Below the pieces are notes generated by a model that was given only the letters and a program-made list of their open reading frames with translations, did not search any database and was not told the DNA's origin. A stretch of 12,502 nucleotides of DNA, taken from positions 1 to 12,502 of the forward strand of contig CAYYGL010000144.1 of the NCBI GenBank assembly GCA_964471235.1, read 5' to 3'. Source of the DNA: CAYYGL01 sp964471235 (lineage in GTDB: Bacteria > Calditrichota > Calditrichia > RBG-13-44-9 > J075). The translations under genes and the position numbers were made by a program. Of the stretch, positions 6,228-12,502 are shown one piece after another (position 1 is the stretch's first letter; every line of letters starts with the position of its first letter).

Positions 6228-9200
6228 TTAATGAACCCGACGAGCAAAAACATAATAAATAGCCGGGATCACGTTGAGAGAAAATATTATGCCGGTCACC
6301 ATCCCGCCAATTACCGTAATGGCAAAGGGTTGGTGGATTTTTGAACCGATACCGAATCCGATAGCTGCGGGAAGCAGCCCCAGTATGGTTGTTAAACCGG
6401 TCATCAAAATGGGGCGGATGCGAAGATGGACAGCCTGACGGAGCGCTTGCTCCAATGAGATGCCGGCATCTTTTCGCAGGTGATTCACCATATCTATCAA
6501 AATAATGGCATTATTGACTGAGACGCCGACTAAGGTCAGGATGCCCAGAGCCACGGAGATATTGAGGGTTTGATGGGTGAGCAGCAGGGCGAGAAAAACA
6601 CCGATAAAATCAAGGGGAATTTTTAACAAAATCACAAAGGGTTGCCAGAGTGACTCAAATTGCAAATATAAAATCAAATAAACCAAAATAACGGCAGCGA
6701 GAATGACCAGGGCGAACGACTTAACACTTTGAAGCACTGTTTGATATTGCCCGCGTATTTGATAAGTGTACCCGACCGGAAAACGGAGCGACTGCAATTC
6801 TTGTTTCAGATGATTCACTATTGACCATAAATTGCCTTCCGGCTCGGCTATCAGGGTAATTTCTCTTTGCCCATTTAGATGGGTGATGACCGGCAAGATG
6901 TTGTGCATCTGAATTTTTGCCAGTTGCTGTAACGGAATATAATCACCCCGTGGTGTTTTGATTGGCAAGTTCCTCAACTCGTCAAGATTATTCCGTTGCT
7001 TCTCTGGCAGTCGCAGGAATACCGAGACCGGGGTCTGTTCATTAACGAAACGAGCGACAACCCCACCTCCTACTCCCAGGGAAAGCTGCTTCATCAATTG
7101 GTAAGTGTTTAATCCGAAATAAGCCAGTCGGGCGCGATCCGGCGTCACCTCTATCTGGGGCACCGTGAAACGGGCATTATTTATGATGTTATGTAACCCA
7201 CTGCTTTTCCGCATCACGTTTTCCACCCGGGCTGACAGCCGGCTCAAGCTGTCCAAATTTTCACCGGAGACGGAAACACCGAAAAACGCCGGCAACCCGC
7301 TAAAACTTTCGTCGATTTTTTCCTGGGTCGGTTGATGATAGAGCAGAACCACACCATTTAGCGCTGAGAACTTTTGTTTCAATGCCGCCATCAAAGCCGA
7401 TATGCTCTGGGTCCGCTTTTGCCTGGGCTTTAGTTTGATGAGAAATTCGCCGTGATTAACCGTCTCGATATAGTACGAATTTTCCGGCGAACCAATTTTG
7501 AGATAGATATTGTCCACATCCGGAATTTTTTCTATCTCGTTGATTAGCTGATCTGCCACCCGATATGATTCCTTCAGGGAGACACCCGGGCGGAGAAGAT
7601 ACTCGATCAGCAAAGCACCCTCATCGATGGGGGGCAGCATGGTGGTAGGATTCAACAGCGGCAGTATTGCACCGGACGCCAGTAAAAGCAGGGCTAACGC
7701 GACAAAAGTCTTGGTTTTGTGTTTCATTGACCAGCTAAACAGGCGGTCGTTCCAGGTAATAATTTTTTCTAGAAAAAGCGGCCGGGTAGATGCAGGGGGG
7801 GGCGTTCCCCCTTTCCAGTGTATCATTGCCGGAATCAGGGTTATAGAAATCAGGAGCGAGGCGAACAGGGCATAACCAATGGTCAAGCCGAATGGTAACA
7901 CCAGGTCCCTTAGAAACCCTCCAATAAAAAGCAGGGGGATAAAAACACAAAAGGTGGTGAGGGTACCGGTAATGTCAGCCCCCAGAATTTGCCGTGTTCC
8001 TTGTAAAACCGCCGGAAGTAACGGATTGCCCTCTTCCCGGTAGCGCTGAATGTTCTCCATTACGATGATTGAATCATCTACCACCATCCCAATGGAAAGG
8101 GTCAGTGCTCCCAGGGTCATCATGTTGAGAGAGAAGTCGGAAAAATACATCCACATGAAGGCGGCAAGCAACGCGAGAGGGATGGTCATCGAAACAATGA
8201 GCATCAATTGTAACCGGCGTAAAAACAGAAAGAGTGCCAGCATCGCCAGTAACGCGCCAAACAACATTTCATGATTGACACCCTTCAAGGATTCACTCAG
8301 GATTTCCGATTGGTCATAAAATTTATGAATCGTAGTGCCGGTTGGCAAAATAGAGCGCAGTTGTTCCAGTTGATGCTCGATTGCCCTTGCCGTTTCAATC
8401 GTTCCGTATCCATCTTCTTTCTGGATAATTAAAGCAACCGCGGGATGATGATTGCTGTGAACCAGATAATGCTCCGGCAAACTGCCGCGATGAACGTTGG
8501 CAATATCTTTCAAGAATATGGGCAGCCCGTTCGCTGTTTTGGAAACCGCCGTCAACCGCAGGTCATGAATACTATGGATCAAACCGTTTCCCCGAATGGG
8601 TATATCCAGATAACCGTCCTGGAGATACCTTCCGGAAGTGGTCACATTATTTTTCTTTAAGAGCAGGGCAAGGTCCTCCATGCTCAGTTGGAGGCGGCGC
8701 AGGGCATTGGGATCCGGTTCTACGATATATGCCAACCGTTTGCCACCAAATACATCAATCCGGGAGATTCCGGGAACGGCGTGTAAGGCGGGCATCAGGC
8801 GATATTGGATGATTTGCCGCAGATCCGTTTGGGGGATTCGGTCGTTTACAAACGTAAAGCTGATAATTTGCTGCATTCGGCTGCCCAGGTTGTCAATCAC
8901 CGGCTGCACCTCCGGCGGTAATTGCCCGGAAAGCTGGGAGAGAGAGGCTGCCACAAGTTGGCGTGCTGCCAACAAATTGTAACCCTGACTGAATTCCACC
9001 GTCACCTGAGAAATGCCCAGGGAGGTTATGGATGAGGTACGATACACCCCCCTGATTCCCTGCAATTGATTCTCGATGGGGCGGGTAATTAAAATTTCCA
9101 TGTCGTGCGGAGAAACACCCGGGTATTGGGTGATTACATTCAATAACGGGTATTTGAGCCCCGGGAAATAATCAACCGGCATGTTTCTCAACCCGATAAA

Positions 9201-9278
9201 ACCGCCGCTGAGCAGCACAAAAATCAAAAGAAGGGAATAAAACGGTTTCTTCAGAAACTGTTCAAATTTTTTTTGCAT
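6228..9278 (-). CDS. RND-family efflux transporter, inner-membrane permease
   Basis: A 1016-residue protein with RND architecture: helix 1 (about 13-31) followed by MPVDYFPG, a large periplasmic loop, helices 2-6 (about 335-485), helix 7 (about 523-542), a second periplasmic loop, and helices 8-12 (about 853-1011). Helix 4 carries the proton-relay pair Asp401-Asp402 in GMVVDDSIIVMENI. Helix 10 reads GVSVNNAIILIDMVN, with Asn where AcrB has the relay Lys. The first half looks like drug pumps (HAE). Features such as YDQSEIL (321-327) and PPIDEGALL (549-557) recall metal pumps (HME/CzcA), so substrate is open. The trimer would span to an adaptor and an outer-membrane channel. Start ATG 9278 has AAAAGGA close upstream. 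The HlyD adaptor is upstream on the same strand, 410 bases away. No TolC-type gene is in the window. Confidence 0.92.
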   Translation of the reverse strand: MQKKFEQFLKKPFYSLLLIFVLLSGGFIGLRNMPVDYFPGLKYPLLNVITQYPGVSPHDMEILITRPIENQLQGIRGVYRTSSITSLGISQVTVEFSQGYNLLAARQLVAASLSQLSGQLPPEVQPVIDNLGSRMQQIISFTFVNDRIPQTDLRQIIQYRLMPALHAVPGISRIDVFGGKRLAYIVEPDPNALRRLQLSMEDLALLLKKNNVTTSGRYLQDGYLDIPIRGNGLIHSIHDLRLTAVSKTANGLPIFLKDIANVHRGSLPEHYLVHSNHHPAVALIIQKEDGYGTIETARAIEHQLEQLRSILPTGTTIHKFYDQSEILSESLKGVNHEMLFGALLAMLALFLFLRRLQLMLIVSMTIPLALLAAFMWMYFSDFSLNMMTLGALTLSIGMVVDDSIIVMENIQRYREEGNPLLPAVLQGTRQILGADITGTLTTFCVFIPLLFIGGFLRDLVLPFGLTIGYALFASLLISITLIPAMIHWKGGTPPPASTRPLFLEKIITWNDRLFSWSMKHKTKTFVALALLLLASGAILPLLNPTTMLPPIDEGALLIEYLLRPGVSLKESYRVADQLINEIEKIPDVDNIYLKIGSPENSYYIETVNHGEFLIKLKPRQKRTQSISALMAALKQKFSALNGVVLLYHQPTQEKIDESFSGLPAFFGVSVSGENLDSLSRLSARVENVMRKSSGLHNIINNARFTVPQIEVTPDRARLAYFGLNTYQLMKQLSLGVGGGVVARFVNEQTPVSVFLRLPEKQRNNLDELRNLPIKTPRGDYIPLQQLAKIQMHNILPVITHLNGQREITLIAEPEGNLWSIVNHLKQELQSLRFPVGYTYQIRGQYQTVLQSVKSFALVILAAVILVYLILYLQFESLWQPFVILLKIPLDFIGVFLALLLTHQTLNISVALGILTLVGVSVNNAIILIDMVNHLRKDAGISLEQALRQAVHLRIRPILMTGLTTILGLLPAAIGFGIGSKIHQPFAITVIGGMVTGIIFSLNVIPAIYYVFARRVH

Positions 9279-9476
9279 GGCATCCTTTTGCTTACAGAAT
9301 TGTTAAAACAATGATCTTTGAAAAATTAACCGTGGCAGAGAGGGCCAGGAAACCATTTGCCAAAGGCATCCCTGCGGGAGAAACGGTTGCCGGAAGGAAC
9401 ATAAATAAGGCTATATTTACCATACTAAATCCCCGGTGTTCATGAAAAAATGACATGATTATTTCATCAACCTACA

Positions 9477-9658
9477 TAATTCTACTTTAAGACCTTGAGT
9501 ATGTTTAGGAGATTCCGGTATTTCGCCTCCGGCGAAAACCGGAATGACAGCACCAATTTATGTCATTCCGGCCGTATCCCACCGCGACGGGAGGAGTGCC
9601 GACACATGGTGGCTCCGTTGATGGGTTCTCATAAATACAAAGTCTTAAAGTAGTATTA
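9477..9658. mobile_element. MITE-like element with terminal inverted repeats, about 180 bp
   Basis: TAATTCTACTTTAAGAC (9477-9493) and its inverse at 9642-9658 match at 16 of 17 positions, with a perfect 12-bp core CTACTTTAAGAC/GTCTTAAAGTAG. Outermost TA on each side would fit a TA target duplication as made by IS630/Tc1-like transposases. Internally there are two further stems: 9515-9527 with 9531-9542 (one bulge) and the perfect 11-bp pair CCGGAATGACA (9539-9549)/TGTCATTCCGG (9561-9571), a module also seen at 4350-4380. No transposase frame. It separates the HlyD gene from the RND gene. Terminal repeats are seen directly; mobility and family are inferred. Confidence 0.6.
9508..9571. repeat. 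Nested REP-like palindromes inside the second element
   Basis: Three palindromic arms are arranged in series: GGAGATTCCGG (9508-9518), a CGCC/GGCG stem, CCGGAATGACA and TGTCATTCCGG. The first and the CCGGAATGA parts recur at 4350-4360 and 4372-4380. In RNA these arms would form competing hairpins between the adaptor and pump coding parts, and might partly uncouple their expression. Confidence 0.55.
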
Positions 9659-9688
9659 ATTTTGACGATCCGGAAATTGGCGCTTCGT

Positions 9689-10738
9689 TTAGTCAGCAAC
9701 CTTCAACCGCTGGCTCAGTTTGGCATGAAAAACTTCGAAGGCACCGGTGGTCAAAACCGTATCTCCCGGGCTTAGCCCCTCTTCAATCTCGTACAAATTA
9801 TGATTTTGCTGACCCACCCTCACCTGGCAATTCCGGTATTCCCCATTTTTGATTTGTACCACAAAATAACGGCTGTTTTCCCGGATTAAAGCCGAGGCCG
9901 GAACTGCTGCGGCATTATGGGGCTGGTAAAGCAGACGGTAATGCACATATTCTCCGGCGTTCAGGGATTGACTTACGGAATCCAATACCGCCCAGAATTG
10001 ATGTCCACCGCTGTGAGGGTTCAAGACCTTCTCCAAATAAATCAGATGTGCGCGGGCGATCCTGTTGCCGTCAAATTGAATGGTGAAGGTGGAATCGCTC
10101 CGCAACAACTGCGGATCTCCGTAGAATGTTGCCACTAATTTGAGCTTATCCCTGGAAATAAAACGTGCCAAATATTGTCCTTTGCGAACATCTGTGCCCT
10201 GCTCGACTTGCACATCGGTTAACCGGCCGGCATAAGGGGCTTTGAAAGCGATCATGCTGTGGAAGTAATCATAAGCTTTCTGAGCATTTTTCAACGCTTG
10301 CTGAGCGTCTTTAAATCCCCGTAAAATTTCATCTCGTTCCCGGCGAGGCAACACCTGTTTTTCTATTAAGGTTTTTTTTCGCTGGTAAACAGCATCATAA
10401 TATTTGAAATCTGCCCGTGCTGTTTCCAGGGAGGCTAAAAGCTGTTGCTCCTTCAAATCAATTGCCGGACCTGCCAGGCGATAAATGAGTTGGTCTTTTT
10501 GAAAAGAGTCAACAGCCCGGGAAAAAGACACTCTCCCCTCAAATTCGGCATGAAGGTCAAGCGAAAAGACCGGATCAATTTTGCCATAACCCTTCACCAC
10601 TTTGTAGAAAAGATTCCGGCTGACCACAGTGGAATCTCTTTGCAGGGTCATCGGTCGGGCGGTGTTCTCGTTTTGTTTACAGTTTTGTACCAGTAGCAGA
10701 AGGATAATCATTGGAATGATCAGCAAAGACAACCGCAT
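9689..10738 (-). CDS. RND periplasmic adaptor subunit (HlyD/MFP family)
   Basis: A 349-residue membrane-fusion protein. Residues 3-17 are a hydrophobic export segment ending in LLVQNC, so Cys20 may be lipidated, although Asn at -1 is atypical of the lipobox. It then shows the adaptor order: barrel-sandwich strands (about 55-90), a helical hairpin of about 60 residues (95-158, rich in Ala, Gln, Lys and Glu), the returning half of the sandwich FKAPYAGRLTDVQVEQGTDV (165-184), a beta-barrel (about 197-265) and a membrane-proximal domain with VPASALI (279-285) and GLSPGDTVLTTGAFE (321-335). It would link the RND pump to an outer-membrane channel. No His/Met-rich metal-binding tail. ATG 10738 has AAGGGA (10744-10749) 5 bases upstream. 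It is the first gene of the adaptor-pump pair. Confidence 0.88.
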   Translation of the reverse strand: MRLSLLIIPMIILLLLVQNCKQNENTARPMTLQRDSTVVSRNLFYKVVKGYGKIDPVFSLDLHAEFEGRVSFSRAVDSFQKDQLIYRLAGPAIDLKEQQLLASLETARADFKYYDAVYQRKKTLIEKQVLPRRERDEILRGFKDAQQALKNAQKAYDYFHSMIAFKAPYAGRLTDVQVEQGTDVRKGQYLARFISRDKLKLVATFYGDPQLLRSDSTFTIQFDGNRIARAHLIYLEKVLNPHSGGHQFWAVLDSVSQSLNAGEYVHYRLLYQPHNAAAVPASALIRENSRYFVVQIKNGEYRNCQVRVGQQNHNLYEIEEGLSPGDTVLTTGAFEVFHAKLSQRLKVAD

Positions 10739-10910
10739 AAGTTTCCCTTTATAAGTTATTTCCGATGGAGGCTAATATAATATACCGGCAACAGGAACAA
10801 CAGCAACAATGCCGAAAGTGAAAATCCAATTCTAGCACAACTCCCTGCTGATAAAGCATCTGATTTTGCTGAAATATCAAAGGAAAGGGAAAGAGAGTTG
10901 TTGGCATTTC
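10739..10910. other. Intergenic gap before the efflux adaptor
   Basis: Holds the likely promoter of the adaptor gene; the minus strand has an AT-rich TATATTATATTA (about 10771-10782) that could include a -10, with no clear -35. The plus strand has an open, hydrophilic, helix-like frame from about 10784 through 10933, antisense to the end of the GT39 gene, without an ATG; it may be a coding remnant but is not called. Confidence 0.35.
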
Positions 10911-12443
10911 TTATTGACTTCGCGGTAGGCGGGCGATCGCCTGGTACCTTGTGCAATAATAACAATAAATGGTTCGGGTATGAATTCCTTCCCGGAAATC
11001 ATATTGGAACGTTTTTACCAGCCTTACTGCTTCGAAGACCGCTTTCACCTTTTCCAGATTCGGTTTATACTCCCGGCGATCGCTGAACACATACCAGGCA
11101 TCTTTCCCGGCAAGCGAGTCCGGGATGCCCCAGATATCGAACTGCAATGCCGGGTCACCATAGATGTTTTGTGCATATACCTCCTGTTCAACCGGAAGGT
11201 AAAATTTGATGAGCGAGGCCGCTTTATAGGAATTTGCAAAGATGAAGCTGTTTTTTGTTCCGCCTGATTCTTTCTGCAATGCAGCTATCGATTGCGCAGC
11301 ATCTTTCCAGCCGCTCCAGGTGTTGCCTTCCCCCAGGGGGATGTTGGGGATCAACAAAATCAGGTGGGAGAGTATAATCAGTAACAGGGAGGATGTCAGC
11401 CCGATTTTATGCGGCTTCTCCCGGAACAGGTGCGGACGATAGAAGATAAAGCAGGCGGCAATGGTCACCCCGAGATAGCCCGGAAGCAGCCAGTTCATTT
11501 TTACCAGGGAGCGAAAGCTGTAAAGGGTAAAGCCGCCCAGGATAAATATGCCGGTGAAGAAAAAGAACGCCGCTTTGCCATGCCTCCGCCAATGTTTAAT
11601 CAGCCGCCCGGTGGTGATGAGGAATAGAATCATCACGTAGGGGGTTAGAATAAAAAGCTGGCTGGCAATCAATTGCCAGAAGTATTTCAGCCGCCAGCCA
11701 TGAAGGTGGGCGGTGCGATGCCCGAATTGAAATTTAAAAGAAGCCCAGTGATGGATGCTGTTCCAGTAAATTACCGGGGAGAAGATGATGAATGCCAGCA
11801 GCACTGCCAGGTAAGGATAGGGTTGCAGCAGCCCCCGTCGCTGTTCCCGATTCATCAGAATGAGTAGAAAAATCGCCGGTAAAATTGCCAGCGCGGTATA
11901 TTTGCTCACCATTCCCAGACCCAGAGCAACCCCGGTCAGCAGCAGGTAAGCCGATTTGCCGGTTTGCAAGAATTCCCCGGTCAGGTAAATCATTACCATC
12001 CAGAAAAACAGCAAGGGGGCATCCGGCACCATCAGGATGGCATAAAGATGGGCAAAGATGGTCAGGTTGAATAAAAGAATCGTATGAAGCGCCAGTTGGG
12101 TGCGTGGCTCTTCCGGCAGATACTCGGTAGCCCGTAAAACGGTTTTATACAGCACAATGTTGGTGAGAAGAGACCAGAAGACCGCCATCACTTTCACCCC
12201 GAAAATCGTCTTCCCGAATAAGTAAGTGCCCAGGAGAATGGAATATGCCGTCATGGGCGGGTGATCAAAATAAGATAAATCCGGTTTCAGGGAGTAATAC
12301 CAGTAATAAGCTTCCTGTGGGGTGAGGGGGATGAGACGGATATAAACCAATCTAAAGAGGGAAAGAGCCGCAATGAGAATCACTACGGGTTGATGCTGGT
12401 GGAGAATCTCTTTTATCGGGTGATGAGAAGTATTACGTATCAT
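10911..12443 (-). CDS. GT39/ArnT-like membrane glycosyltransferase (PMT_2)
   Basis: A 510-residue polytopic protein of the GT-C fold. From ATG 12443, helix 1 lies at about 18-38, followed by the first periplasmic loop with PQEAYYWYY (42-50) and LSYFDHPPMTAY (56-67). The acidic residue plus EAYYW/DHPP is the signature of the PMT/ArnT family (GT39/GT83). Further conserved parts are MVPDAPLLFFW (138-148) and GMVSKYTALAILP (177-189). About 10-11 helices reach residue 370, then a soluble periplasmic tail (about 370-510). Family members transfer a sugar from a polyprenyl-phosphate donor to lipid or protein outside the membrane; the acceptor here is unknown. I chose ATG 12443 over TTG 12449 because AGGG (12451-12454) is 7 bases before the ATG. 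It may form part of the surface-glycan set, but it is on the far side of the efflux genes. Confidence 0.85.
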   Translation of the reverse strand: MIRNTSHHPIKEILHQHQPVVILIAALSLFRLVYIRLIPLTPQEAYYWYYSLKPDLSYFDHPPMTAYSILLGTYLFGKTIFGVKVMAVFWSLLTNIVLYKTVLRATEYLPEEPRTQLALHTILLFNLTIFAHLYAILMVPDAPLLFFWMVMIYLTGEFLQTGKSAYLLLTGVALGLGMVSKYTALAILPAIFLLILMNREQRRGLLQPYPYLAVLLAFIIFSPVIYWNSIHHWASFKFQFGHRTAHLHGWRLKYFWQLIASQLFILTPYVMILFLITTGRLIKHWRRHGKAAFFFFTGIFILGGFTLYSFRSLVKMNWLLPGYLGVTIAACFIFYRPHLFREKPHKIGLTSSLLLIILSHLILLIPNIPLGEGNTWSGWKDAAQSIAALQKESGGTKNSFIFANSYKAASLIKFYLPVEQEVYAQNIYGDPALQFDIWGIPDSLAGKDAWYVFSDRREYKPNLEKVKAVFEAVRLVKTFQYDFREGIHTRTIYCYYCTRYQAIARLPRSQ

Positions 12444-12450
12444 ATTCAAA

Positions 12451-12454
12451 CCCT
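12451..12454 (-). promoter_or_regulatory. Shine-Dalgarno site that fixes the GT39 start
   Basis: AGGG on the minus strand, 7 bases before ATG 12443. It touches almost directly onto the alternative TTG 12449, which makes that start unlikely. Confidence 0.6.
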
Positions 12455-12502
12455 AAAAATGCAACAAGTATTATTTAGCAAAAAAACAATATTAGCAGAG
12501 GT

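Larger units (their letters stand above)
9279..9688. other. 410-base gap inside the adaptor-pump gene pair
   Basis: Adaptor and pump genes are normally adjacent or overlapping; here 182 bases of the gap are a MITE-like element (9477-9658). The rest (9279-9476) has ATTGTT/AACAAT, a small stem near 9299-9312, an AT-rich run and a 44-codon plus-strand frame from ATG 9311 to TGA 9445 with no ribosome site (and an antisense 25-codon frame). Neither is called a gene. The pump may have its own promoter here, but I cannot point to a good one. Confidence 0.5.

Noticed and set aside
6228..10738. Complete three-part efflux operon with TolC
   Set aside because: Only adaptor and pump are present; the upstream neighbour is a GT39 enzyme and no outer-membrane channel is encoded in the window.

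Overview
This 12.5 kb window looks like the chromosome of a Gram-negative bacterium. It encodes a periplasmic adaptor plus inner-membrane RND pump, several exported or membrane proteins and a lipid-linked glycan flippase. Base composition is moderate, Shine-Dalgarno (SD) sites are visible before most genes but not all, and no typical proteobacterial operon is recognisable. A stand-alone NusG domain II protein and a C-terminally loose lipobox would fit an FCB-group or related candidate phylum, but the assignment is weak.

Layout, left to right. Positions 31-1286 (minus strand) hold an exported protein of unknown function and, just upstream, a NusG domain II protein whose N-terminal membrane part appears separated by a frameshift. 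A flippase of the Wzx/MOP superfamily follows on the plus strand (1565-3067). Two GT4-type glycosyltransferases on the minus strand (3189-4250 and 4493-5674) converge on it, separated from each other by REP-like palindromes and a five-copy TTTAATC tandem repeat. A 553-base gap then holds a 194-bp IS66-type MITE. Next come an RND permease (6228-9278) and its HlyD/MFP adaptor (9689-10738), both on the minus strand in adaptor-then-pump order, with a second MITE-like element in the unusually long gap between them. The right end carries a GT39/ArnT-like membrane glycosyltransferase (10911-12443, minus).

Functionally, the flippase, the two cytoplasmic GT4 enzymes and the membrane GT39 enzyme fit an accessory surface-glycan locus: GT4 enzymes build a lipid-linked oligosaccharide, the flippase exports it, and GT39 enzymes use polyprenyl-phosphate sugars on the periplasmic side. 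The RND/MFP pair is a separate export module with no outer-membrane TolC partner in view.

The clearest undocumented structures are non-coding. They are the IS66-like MITE with perfect 14-bp ends and a perfect 8-bp target duplication, the second terminal-inverted-repeat element inside the efflux operon, the shared palindromic modules, the heptamer array and a parS-like 16-mer. I see no CRISPR array, no RNA gene, no recognisable defence system and no intact transposase.
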